Shown piece after piece: positions 26,501 through 33,176 of a stretch of DNA of 64,000 bases. Numbering within the stretch: position 1 is the stretch's first letter; each line of letters begins with the position of its first letter. The stretch comes from Planctomycetaceae bacterium (GTDB taxonomy: Bacteria; Planctomycetota; Planctomycetia; Planctomycetales; Planctomycetaceae): the NCBI GenBank assembly GCA_024742875.1, contig JANSXP010000001.1, forward strand, positions 434,001-498,000, read 5' to 3'. Made by a program: the position numbers and the translations under genes. The notes beneath the pieces are model-generated. The model was not told where the DNA came from and made no database searches. It saw only the letters and a program-made list of their open reading frames with translations.

Positions 26501-27322
26501 TTGCAACTGGCGCCCGACGGCTTTGGCCAAACCGAAGTCAATGATCTTCGGAACCGGTTCCCCATCGACGACAGTCACCAGGACGTTCGATGGCTTAAGA
26601 TCGCGGTGGGCGACACCTTTCTGATGAGCGTGCTGCACAGCCTTGCAAACCGGCACGAACAACTTCAGCCGCTCGTCCACACTCAGCTTGTTATCGTCGC
26701 AATACTGTGTGATGGGAATTCCATCGACCAGTTCCATAACGAAATAGGGCTGGCCGTCGTTTGTCGCCCCGGCATCCAGCACGCGGGCGATATTCGGATG
26801 GTCCATCAGCGCGAGGGCCCGCTTTTCCGCCTCGAATCGGGCGATGACTTCTTTCGATGTTAACTCGCGCTTGATCTGCTTGAGCGCTACCCGACGCTTC
26901 ACAGGCTGAGTCTGTTCGGCGAGCCACACGACTCCCATGCCGCCTCGACCGAGTTCCCGAATCACATCGAAATTGGCGAGGGTGGGCGGAACGTGGTCAG
27001 GATTAGCGGGCGTCCGAGCGACCCACGTCTGTTTGGCATTGAGATTGAAAACTCTGGCGATGACATCCGGGTGATCGGGGAACCGTGGTGCGTACTCCTC
27101 GAGTCGAGGTTCCTCGCCGCGGCTTACGCGATGTTCGATTTCCATCGCCAGCAATTCCGCGAGCAGCCCTTCCCGGGCGGACTCCGACGCTTCAGCCATG
27201 AATTCCTCGATGCGCGGACTCTGGTCGCTCAGCATTTCCTGATCGAATTGATCACAGAGGCGATCGATTTCGACGAACTGCTGTTCAGACTGTGAGTCGT
27301 ATTCCGGGTCTCGCAGATTCAT
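23570..27322 (-). CDS. Membrane Ser/Thr protein kinase with WD40 repeats
   Basis: 1,250 residues from ATG 27322 (MNLRDPEYDSQS); the frame is open to 27430 but that extension overlaps the sigma gene. Kinase domain at about 115-400: Gly loop LGRGGMGVVWLA, VALKQI, HRDLKPSN, DFGLAK, and the APE equivalent SPEQ. A transmembrane segment (GLVTATLAVLFALLAGIAG) follows near 480, then a coiled-coil-like repeat of ANEKAELANE. From about 590 to 1240 there are roughly 15 WD40 repeats (AFSPDG and DGTVRLWD-type strands), enough for two propellers. Its sigma-factor neighbour upstream makes an ECF/kinase signalling pair, a frequent planctomycete arrangement. The kinase is probably inner-membrane with propellers outside the cytoplasm; the ligand is unknown. 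Confidence 0.93.
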   Translation of the reverse strand: MNLRDPEYDSQSEQQFVEIDRLCDQFDQEMLSDQSPRIEEFMAEASESAREGLLAELLAMEIEHRVSRGEEPRLEEYAPRFPDHPDVIARVFNLNAKQTWVARTPANPDHVPPTLANFDVIRELGRGGMGVVWLAEQTQPVKRRVALKQIKRELTSKEVIARFEAEKRALALMDHPNIARVLDAGATNDGQPYFVMELVDGIPITQYCDDNKLSVDERLKLFVPVCKAVQHAHQKGVAHRDLKPSNVLVTVVDGEPVPKIIDFGLAKAVGRQLQLTDATMHTEFGKVVGTVQYMSPEQAELKGLAEEDVDARTDVYSLGVMLYELLTGSTPLDEETVARNALLKVLEIIREQDPPRPSNRLSSSSHDVTSIVGDLRRLHPARLQQLLRGELDWVVMKALAKEPDRRYQTANDLGQDLSNYLTGETVTARPPSTWYQLRKFARRNRGLVTATLAVLFALLAGIAGTTYGLIRANEKTELANEKAELANEERGKAWASEQRAMQARDKAESNERRAVKAEGVASSEAQRAKDAEAAAKFQLAVARFDAHRAVDARQLLHEMPDEYRDNFEWHYCNRRFQGSDITCYGHSTDVYKVAFLADGKQVVSAGKGGTIRFWDSSTGNQLAAIKAHEGKVRGLAVSPDGSRIASGGADNVVRVWDAKSHEIIRFMSSRDSIRDLVFSPSGDQIAAALHDKTVQVWNTDTGDEATTMTGHSASVTGVAFSPDGRTIASCAEDDRTARIWDSQTGEQIASLNPNVLALRHPAFSPDGSRLAIASYARFSLWDTETWESIAIDIAHSQHTHCVAFSPDGTQFVTAGRSAEIKLWDAQAGKLKATMSGHASDVWSVAFSPDGRRLASASSDGTVRIWNTHGDNGLNFPGHVHHVYCVDFSSDGTQLASGSRKFAILRDARTGEVKLRLDGRDGEVGDVDFNPEGTRLATAHDSTVHIWNTETGEEAAVLKGHRHWVSGVDYSPDGRTLASSSRDGTVKLWDTRTNDEIVTLTGHRGAVYCVEFSPDGSCLASGALDGTVKLWDADTGAEIRTITGHTDRVRRLAFSPDGKLLVSGGYDPDVRVWKVASGKQIATAYLSCGAIFGISFTADGKRFAVCGTDNMVHLCEATTAREILAISPGIGVSSVRFGPDGQRLAAGLSGSGGVKIWDASREQETVVLKGHTGTVTSVSFSADGSRIYSASEEQRLVWNVATGEPVPDAVWQPPAVPIRTSPDKRWFVAAEMSHVILIDLEKTEPLHAPSN

Positions 27323-27396
27323 AGGTTTTGCACGGCGTTGAGTTGTTCTACAGCCAGATGTCCAAAACGCAGCAAACCCGGACAGGCACTCGCTGC

Positions 27397-27990
27397 CTAC
27401 TCCCCGTCGTGCAGACCCGCGTCGACCCAAATCCGTCGAATCGCTTCCAGTTTCCGACGAACGGTTCGCACGGTGCAGTCCATTTCGCTGGCGACATCCC
27501 CATTCATGGCGCCCCGGAATTTCAGAAGTACAATTTTTTTCAGGGTTTCATCGGGAAGGGCATCCAGCAGCTGCGAACAGCTCTCCGTGATTTCTGCCTG
27601 AGTATCCGGAGTCTGGTGATCGCCGCCAACCTCCTGCAGCCCGGCTTCTCCAAACCCAGACTCACCGCGCACGGCGCCGCCCCCTCGTTTCTGACGATTC
27701 AGGTATCGCCGTTGAGCAGAGATCTTGCGAGACGTGATGACCGCCAGCAATCCCCACAGAGCGTCGCGATTTTTCGCTTCCAGCCGCCCGTCAGCGAGAC
27801 CGCGACAAAGACTGTGGAAGGCGCTGTTGGCGGCATCGTTCTCGTCGTAGCTGCGGCGCGTTTGCCCGTCGAGCTTTTGACGTGCAAATTCGTGAAGCCG
27901 AACAGAGACGTGTCGCCACAGTTCATCGGCCGCTGCGGCATCCGCATCTGATAGCTGATCGATCCAGCCTGTAACTGATCTGTTTTCCAT
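27397..27990 (-). CDS. ECF-type RNA polymerase sigma factor
   Basis: 197 residues from ATG 27990 (MENRSVTGWIDQLSDADAAAADELW); the frame is open for 85 more codons but those lack sigma-like features. Region 2 (VRLHEFARQKL and ANSAFHSLCRGL) and region 4 (LLDALPDETLKKIVLLKF then DVASEMDCTVRTVRRKLEAI) fit the planctomycete ECF group. Its stop lies 74 bases before the kinase start, so the two are very likely co-transcribed; phosphorylation by the kinase is a plausible control of sigma activity, as proposed for other planctomycete ECF/kinase pairs. Confidence 0.9.
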   Translation of the reverse strand: MENRSVTGWIDQLSDADAAAADELWRHVSVRLHEFARQKLDGQTRRSYDENDAANSAFHSLCRGLADGRLEAKNRDALWGLLAVITSRKISAQRRYLNRQKRGGGAVRGESGFGEAGLQEVGGDHQTPDTQAEITESCSQLLDALPDETLKKIVLLKFRGAMNGDVASEMDCTVRTVRRKLEAIRRIWVDAGLHDGE

Positions 27991-28338
27991 AGTCGTAGGT
28001 GCTCGCCGAGCCAATCCTCTCAGGCATTCCGGAGCTCTGCCAGCAGTTAGAGAGAATTCCCGACGGAAACCCGGATTTTGATTCGCAGAACGCTGTGTCG
28101 GCTCAATTCCACTCGCAGGCAGGTGTGCTGAATAAAGCCCCTGGTGATGTACCGAAGCAGCCTTCACCACGCATGGGCCAAACGAACTCACCGAGCTCCC
28201 ATCAACTGCGACAAATTTTGGAAAACCCTGGCGGACTGTGTCCACCCTGAAATGAATTTGAACATCAGGAACCTGGAGCAGGCAGGCTTAACGTAACGAC
28301 CTGCCAAACGCCGCACGCGGCACCATCAATCGTAAAGA
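27991..28338. other. Intergenic region between divergent ECF and PLAT genes
   Basis: 348 bases holding the two divergent promoters. Near the PLAT gene there is an inverted repeat (GGCAGG at 28281-28286 with CCTGCC at 28300-28305) and a second one (GCCGC/GCGGC at 28310-28321). No gene-like frame was accepted. Confidence 0.45.
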
Positions 28339-29475
28339 ATGAGAAACACTATGAGCAGAACCTTTGCAGCAGCCATTTTTACACTCACTGCCGTGGTCGG
28401 CGGATTGCGCGCCGCGTCCGCAGAAACTTACTATGTCAATGTCCTCACCAATGACGACGATGCTGCCGGCACCAACGAACCTGTCTATATCACATTGTAC
28501 GGTGAGCGTGGCGAGACGGCGGAGTTCGAACTCGATAAACCCGACCACGATGACCTCGAAGCCGGGCAGTGGGACTATTACAAGTTCAGCCACCCAAAGG
28601 ATCTGGGTCGCATCACCCAGGTGAAGCTTAGGCTCGCCGGCGACGATGATGGCTGGGGGCCGAAGATGGTCTACGTCCTTGGCCCACGCGACCCTGCCTA
28701 TCCCGGCTGGAAGACAGAAGGTGCAGGTCCGCTGGATCCCAGTCGGCAAGCCCTGGATTTCTATCGTTTCCCGCCCGGACTCCCCTTCCTTCGCAATGGA
28801 GACGAGCTCTTACTCAAGTTGGATGAGCGCGGTCAGCGCGACTTGGCCACCGTCCTGCCGGATCATTACAGGAATTGGACGTCGAGATCCCGGAAGTGGC
28901 TCTACATCAAGAGCTTCAAGTGCATCTCACCCTCGTCAGGCATTAACGATCCGGCACTTATCGCCAGCCATATCGCTGCATACGTACCACAGGTAGGACT
29001 GGCATTCGTGCCCCACTGCGGTGAGATGCTCTCAGAAGCCTACGTCTGTTTCGCGCAGGGTAACAACGACTCTTTGGGGGAGTCGGGGGAAGACGTCCTG
29101 GTGGCCCTCGACAAGGTCTTTGCTGGCGCCGACGAGTTCTACTTCAAAGTGAACGACCGTGATATCCGAGTTGGGCATGATGGCGGTCTCTGGACCAGAC
29201 TCGATCAGGATGATCAGCGAGAGGTGAACCATAAGGTGCATCTCAGAGGTTTAACGAAGATCGAGCTGATGGAATACGATCGAATCGAAAACGACTCCCT
29301 GGGTGGGTTTATCATCAACCCAAACGCGCCAGTGACGCAGGCTGTGGGTGGTATGACGGCGATGATCGCCCATAAGGCCAATGGCAGCATCTACAGGATG
29401 AACTACTACATTGTGGAGAGCGACAAGCCGAACCCAAGAATCTCCATCGAGGGGGGCCGTGCAGTCTGCCGCTAG
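28339..29475 (+). CDS. Secreted PLAT/LH2-domain protein
   Basis: 378 residues with signal peptide (TFAAAIFTLTAVVGGLRAASA). An in-frame ATG at 28351 is an alternative start. The mature N-terminal part (about residues 30-130) has the PLAT/LH2 pattern: YYVNVLTNDDDAAGTNEPVY, a strand with ITLYG, then the LGRITQVKLRLAGDDDGWGP segment in which Asp residues could bind Ca. The C-terminal half (about 200-360) has no recognised domain but contains further DxD stretches (FKVNDRDIRVGHDGG) and may be a related beta-sandwich. PLAT domains mediate lipid or protein binding. It is divergent from the ECF/kinase pair and may be under that sigma factor. Confidence 0.7.
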   Translation: MRNTMSRTFAAAIFTLTAVVGGLRAASAETYYVNVLTNDDDAAGTNEPVYITLYGERGETAEFELDKPDHDDLEAGQWDYYKFSHPKDLGRITQVKLRLAGDDDGWGPKMVYVLGPRDPAYPGWKTEGAGPLDPSRQALDFYRFPPGLPFLRNGDELLLKLDERGQRDLATVLPDHYRNWTSRSRKWLYIKSFKCISPSSGINDPALIASHIAAYVPQVGLAFVPHCGEMLSEAYVCFAQGNNDSLGESGEDVLVALDKVFAGADEFYFKVNDRDIRVGHDGGLWTRLDQDDQREVNHKVHLRGLTKIELMEYDRIENDSLGGFIINPNAPVTQAVGGMTAMIAHKANGSIYRMNYYIVESDKPNPRISIEGGRAVCR

Positions 29476-29490
29476 CATACATGGAGCAAC

Positions 29491-29552
29491 GCCGGATCGG
29501 GGATGAGTCTGGTGCAACGCCTTGGCACCTCAAATTCCGATCCGGCTTTTAG
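29491..29552 (+). terminator. Nested hairpin terminator after the PLAT gene
   Basis: Outer stem GCCGGATCGG (29491-29500) with CCGATCCGGC (29537-29546), 10 bp and perfect, followed by TTTTAGTTTTT. A smaller inner stem GGTGC/GCACC (29511-29529) sits in the loop. The gap from here to 29776 has no accepted gene; a 69-residue plus-strand frame there is not convincing. Confidence 0.75.
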
Positions 29553-29776
29553 TTTTTGCGAATTTCAGACTGCTGAAGTCAATCGAGTCTTTTCAGGAGT
29601 TGGCGGCGTTTTTTCTTCGATATCGCAGCAAATTCGATACCCATGTCGGAAAGTACGACGAGGGCTTCGATTGATTGACAAAGACCGCTTCGACAACTCT
29701 CTTCGCAATTAACTTTGATGAGGAGTCTGTGGTGTCCATGCTTACCTCAGCTGTCTTTGTCGCCGTGGTGAAACAC

Positions 29777-30091
29777 TCACGGATCGTTGACGTTGTACTT
29801 CACACCGTGAGCTGAGCAAACGTCGACGAGAATATCCTGGCAATTGGATAGCTGAACGAAATGATCGTTGCAGAGAACGGCAACGAAGGTTGGTATCAGG
29901 CAGGTCCGCTCTTCGTCAATGCGAGCAATCTCGTCCCAGCCAACGGTTCTCAATACGCGACCGTATCGGCGAGAAATCGAGAACCGCTGCTCATTAGCTG
30001 TGGTCACCCTGCCAAATGGGGCCATCGCAACAGCGACAACTGCCGCGAGAACACCCAATGGCACCAACAAGGCCATGATGGCCGCCATCAA
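29777..30091 (-). CDS. Small membrane protein, probably 5'-truncated remnant
   Basis: 104 residues from TTG 30091 or ATG 30088. It starts within a hydrophobic segment (MALLVPLGVLAAVVAVAMAP) that continues upstream in frame (QVLVVAPVVFLLM) without a start codon before an in-frame stop, so the N terminus seems lost. The soluble part (VLRTVGWDEIARIDEER) resembles a short PH-like membrane protein. It lies just before att copy C. Function unknown. Confidence 0.4.
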   Translation of the reverse strand: MMAAIMALLVPLGVLAAVVAVAMAPFGRVTTANEQRFSISRRYGRVLRTVGWDEIARIDEERTCLIPTFVAVLCNDHFVQLSNCQDILVDVCSAHGVKYNVNDP

Positions 30092-30249
30092 CAGGAAAAC
30101 GACTGGAGCGACGACAAGGACCTGCCTCAGGTGACAGCCATCATTCGGCGGAATGACTCAGTCATGGTTTCATGCCTGCGACAAATGTTGCATTGGAGGC
30201 TCACTTGCCTCAAAGCGACCAGAAAGAGTTCAACTGGTGTCCACGGCCT

Positions 30250-30328
30250 TCCATCGGAAGCCTTCGCGGTTTCTCGCGATCACTCGCAAAGCCCTGTTTT
30301 TCAGGGCTTTTTTCATGCGCGGTCGGTT
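30250..30328. repeat. Attachment-site repeat copy C (right end of the tandem array)
   Basis: 79 bases identical to 15525-15603 and to the matching part of copy B, including a third copy of the tRNA terminator (30288-30313). The tRNA part is limited to its last four bases; upstream of these the sequence is unlike the tRNA. The minus-strand frame through it again encodes the integrase tail (EKQGFASDREKPRRLPME). Confidence 0.85.
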
Positions 30329-30421
30329 TGGCTCTTGTGACGCAGGGGCATATTTCCGGCAGGTTCCGCCATTTGCCCGCGCGGGCGGGGCTGTACCTCG
30401 GACAAAGCCTGTCAGGACCTC

Positions 30422-31084
30422 TCAAGGCGAAACATCGAGCCCGAGATGGGTCGCGATGCTGCTGTCGGCGGGAACGTAGACGTGCTCCCGGGGCGTCTGT
30501 AAGGTGCCCGCCTGCCAGTTATCGATATGGGCGCGCTGCTCGGCAACAAACTCACTCACGTCGATAATCTCAAGCGCCTCCCGTTTGCTGAATGCTTCAA
30601 GAGCGTCACCACGCAGCCCAAGTTGCACGGCTCGTCGTTCGCATTTGCCGCCTGTCGGCAGGTGGTCCGGGTCCCATTGCAACCGCACGCTGGAGTTGTT
30701 CACGGCGTCCTTCCATGTGTTGATGTCCTGGAAGCGGGATGCTCCAAACGATGAATACACGGCGGACTGCAGCAGCGAGTCGAAGAATTCTCGACGCAGG
30801 CGAATCGCCAGAACGACTTCCTGTTCCTGAGATCGCCCCCAGTCGCTGCGGTACATCATCCACAGGAAATTTGGCTTGATCCAGCTCATGCGTGTGTATT
30901 TGAACTCGCCGCCAAAGTAGCCATGCTCAGCGGCGAAATGGCCGATCTGCTCTCGATAAGCCTGGTAGACCACAATGGTATCATCATCAAGCTGCGCAAG
31001 AATGTGCCGACCTGAGTCGGGCCAGGTTTGCCACTGGTCCGCGTAGCTGGTGGTGGCAAGAGGAAACTGTTTGCGGGCACTCAT
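30422..31084 (-). CDS. DUF4291 family protein
   Basis: 220 residues from ATG 31084, which overlaps the stop of the upstream exonuclease gene (ATGA), indicating translational coupling. The frame is open 13 codons further. It has the family signatures DDTIVVYQAYREQIG, then YTRMSWIKPNFLWMMYRSDW and the following VLAIRLRREFFDSLL, in order. DUF4291 proteins have no settled function. The pairing with a DEDD exonuclease suggests a role in nucleic-acid metabolism. It is the first gene after att copy C. Confidence 0.88.
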   Translation of the reverse strand: MSARKQFPLATTSYADQWQTWPDSGRHILAQLDDDTIVVYQAYREQIGHFAAEHGYFGGEFKYTRMSWIKPNFLWMMYRSDWGRSQEQEVVLAIRLRREFFDSLLQSAVYSSFGASRFQDINTWKDAVNNSSVRLQWDPDHLPTGGKCERRAVQLGLRGDALEAFSKREALEIIDVSEFVAEQRAHIDNWQAGTLQTPREHVYVPADSSIATHLGLDVSP

Positions 31085-31647
31085 TTGCTGCCACCGTCTC
31101 TCATCGTCCGCAGCAGACGGCACAGGATTTCGGCAATATTCCAGGCGTCGTCGTCGCCCCGATGGTGCGTTCCTTCCATCGTAAGGCCCAGACGTTTGTA
31201 AGCACCGTCGAGCCCCATCTCATGACTGACGCCAGCCGCTGCGGCGAAGAGCGACTTGACGTTCAAATGGCTGGGCCCGAACGGATAGCCGACACTCTGA
31301 TCCTGGCAGACGCGCTCGAACTGGCGGCGGTCGTAGTCACCCCAACTGGCCCAGAGCCGCTGTTTGGAGGCGTACTGTTTCTTCAGCGTGCTGACCGCAT
31401 CGGCCAGACTTTCCGCCTCATGAAACATATTCGGCGTCAGCGTTGTCAGCTCTGTGCAAAACGGAGAGATCTCTGACCGGACGGGTTTGACGAGAATGCT
31501 GCGTTTCTCGATACGAGTCAGCGTTTTTGCATCAACCGGACAAAGGCCGATCTCGATGATCTCGCTGGACTGACCGGGCGGCGGTAAACCCTCCCAGCAA
31601 GTTGATTCCAGATCGACGACCAGAATGACATCCAGTGAACGTGCCAT
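31081..31647 (-). CDS. DEDDh 3'-5' exonuclease (KapD/Eri1-like)
   Basis: 188 residues. Exonuclease motifs: ExoI VVDLEST (Asp-x-Glu), ExoII WASWGDYDRRQF (Asp) and ExoIII GTHHRGDDDAWNIAEI (His and Asp). The arrangement fits the RNase T/KapD/Eri1 group that trims RNA or DNA 3' ends. It is translationally coupled to the DUF4291 gene and divergent from an ATP-grasp gene. Gene start ATG 31647 is followed by the usual hydrophobic strand DVILVVDLE. Confidence 0.9.
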   Translation of the reverse strand: MARSLDVILVVDLESTCWEGLPPPGQSSEIIEIGLCPVDAKTLTRIEKRSILVKPVRSEISPFCTELTTLTPNMFHEAESLADAVSTLKKQYASKQRLWASWGDYDRRQFERVCQDQSVGYPFGPSHLNVKSLFAAAAGVSHEMGLDGAYKRLGLTMEGTHHRGDDDAWNIAEILCRLLRTMRDGGSK

Positions 31648-31776
31648 CGCAGTTTTCCTCCTGATGACGAACCTGCTTCGTCGTCATCTGTCTTTGTTAC
31701 TCTGTGCGCAGTTTCTTCGCATCGCTGACACGTGTTATCGCCCCCAAGGTTCGCTATCAAACGCAGAAGGTTGCCC

Positions 31777-32625
31777 GTGAGACTGATTTACGATCTGAAT
31801 GATGTGCCTTTCGCCAGAAAACTAAAGGATGATCGATTGCAGTGGCTGCGGGAACTGGGGGCCGTCGAACTTGCCGATGTTCAGGCAGATGAACGCGGCT
31901 TCCTGTTCAGCTACGAGCACGGCCCTGAGCGCTTGTGCAGTCAGGTGGGAGCGTTGCCGAGTGTTCACGACCGGCCAGACGAGCGCCGTGAACTGGTCAA
32001 CCTGAACGATGTCCTGGAAAAACTCAGTGCGGCAGGAATCAGCATTCCGACTCCAAAGACGTGGGTGATGGAAGTTGATGAAGAGATACCTGCGGATTTG
32101 AAGTTTCCACTGTTCGTACGGACTTTGAAGTCTTCCTGGAAACGTGGAGGTGGCCAGGGACGCGTTGGTAATCTCAGGGAACTGTATGCCGAAGCGGAAC
32201 TTCTGCGACGCGCATTTGGCTGGGACACACCAATTATCGCGCGGGAATGGCTGGATATTGCGTCTGCCGGAAAGTGGATGTTTGGCGATGCTCCGCAGGA
32301 AATACGCACGTGGGTTGTGGACGGGACACCGGTGGCCTGGAGCTTTCATTACCTGCACGTTATCTCTTCACCGGCGGGGTTCCCGCCTGCTGCTGGCGAT
32401 CTCAGGAGAATCGAGGGGCTGGCGTCAGCAGTCGCTCGTCCGTTTTCGTCGCGTCTGGTTGCCGCTGACTTTGTGCGAGACACAAAAGGCGATTGGCACT
32501 TCATGGAGGCCGGCCCTGGGGCCGTCGCGGGCACCGCCCACGAACGGGTCTTCAAACACGTCGCCCGAACTTTATCTGGTGCGCCGTCAGCACTCGCTGC
32601 CGATGATGTCGGTGGCCCGTTTTGA
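31777..32625 (+). CDS. ATP-grasp domain protein (R2K/DUF4343-like)
   Basis: 282 residues from GTG 31777, preceded by GAAGG at good spacing; ATG 31732 is upstream but has no such site. ATP-grasp pattern: LFVRTLKSSWKRGGGQ, REWLDIAS, EIRTWVVDGTPVAWSF and the C-terminal metal/phosphate loop WHFMEAGPGAVAGTAHE. This fits the R2K-type ATP-grasp clade (peptide or RNA ligases of conflict or mobile systems). The substrate cannot be told. It is divergent from the exonuclease/DUF4291 pair. Confidence 0.7.
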   Translation: MRLIYDLNDVPFARKLKDDRLQWLRELGAVELADVQADERGFLFSYEHGPERLCSQVGALPSVHDRPDERRELVNLNDVLEKLSAAGISIPTPKTWVMEVDEEIPADLKFPLFVRTLKSSWKRGGGQGRVGNLRELYAEAELLRRAFGWDTPIIAREWLDIASAGKWMFGDAPQEIRTWVVDGTPVAWSFHYLHVISSPAGFPPAAGDLRRIEGLASAVARPFSSRLVAADFVRDTKGDWHFMEAGPGAVAGTAHERVFKHVARTLSGAPSALAADDVGGPF

Positions 32626-32669
32626 AGATCGCGCGTTCAGAATCAGGTCGTTCTTAACGAGTTCTCGGT

Positions 32670-33023
32670 TTACGACTCGCTTCCGATGGTTTCGTACAAC
32701 TCAACGGCACGCCCATCGGGATCACGTACGACGGCTCGCAATCCCCATTCTGTCTGCTTTGGCGTCCAGTCATCGCCGAGTCCGGTCAGAACCGAATGGA
32801 GATTCGCAACACCGAACCCGAGACGTGTGGTCGCATCAGCGTGGGCTCCGTCGGGCAACGGGTAGATCTCCAGGACACCATGGCCCAGGGCAGCGGAGCA
32901 GTGAACCGGGCCGCTACCATGCTGCTCTTCGGCAAACTCAAAACCAATCTGCGTGTAAAACTGCCTGAGCGCTTCAGTGTCCGTGGTTTTCAGGACAATC
33001 AGCTTCAGCGATGGGTCAGTCAT
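32670..33023 (-). CDS. Glyoxalase/VOC-fold protein
   Basis: 117 residues from ATG 33023 (GGAG ribosome-binding site); five upstream codons are also in frame. It has one VOC module: KLIVLKTTDTEALRQFYTQIGF at the start with the GHGVLEIYPL and VVRDPDGRAVELYET strands at the end. The C-terminal Glu is the usual metal ligand of this family. Probably a lyase or dioxygenase-like enzyme; substrate unknown. Confidence 0.85.
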   Translation of the reverse strand: MTDPSLKLIVLKTTDTEALRQFYTQIGFEFAEEQHGSGPVHCSAALGHGVLEIYPLPDGAHADATTRLGFGVANLHSVLTGLGDDWTPKQTEWGLRAVVRDPDGRAVELYETIGSES

Positions 33024-33176
33024 CAAATCTCCAGACACATCAACACCAGCCTGAACGAAAAACGCTGGGCACAGCCGGGCCGGTTTTTCTTCGGAAACGT
33101 CCGCCCTGAAGACACTTCAATACACGTCCGGTTCGCCGCAGGGCAATGGCAAATTGGAGGTGCCCGTCCGTGAACG

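Larger units (their letters stand above)
23140..30249. mobile_element. Degraded integrative element 2 (or tandem att-flanked cargo segment)
   Basis: About 7.1 kb between repeats B and C. It retains only the C-terminal stub of an integrase of the same type as element 1 and carries a kinase/ECF pair, a secreted PLAT-domain protein and a partial membrane gene. No replication gene remains. The bounds are inferred from the third att repeat; decay of its integrase suggests it can no longer move by itself. Confidence 0.65.

Noticed and set aside
29503-29712. 69-residue plus-strand frame after the PLAT gene
   Set aside because: It begins inside the terminator hairpin and lacks a ribosome-binding site.
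30375-30386. 12-base palindrome GCCCGCGCGGGC
   Set aside because: Short, GC-only and without a T run; could be chance in GC-rich DNA, so not called as terminator or operator.
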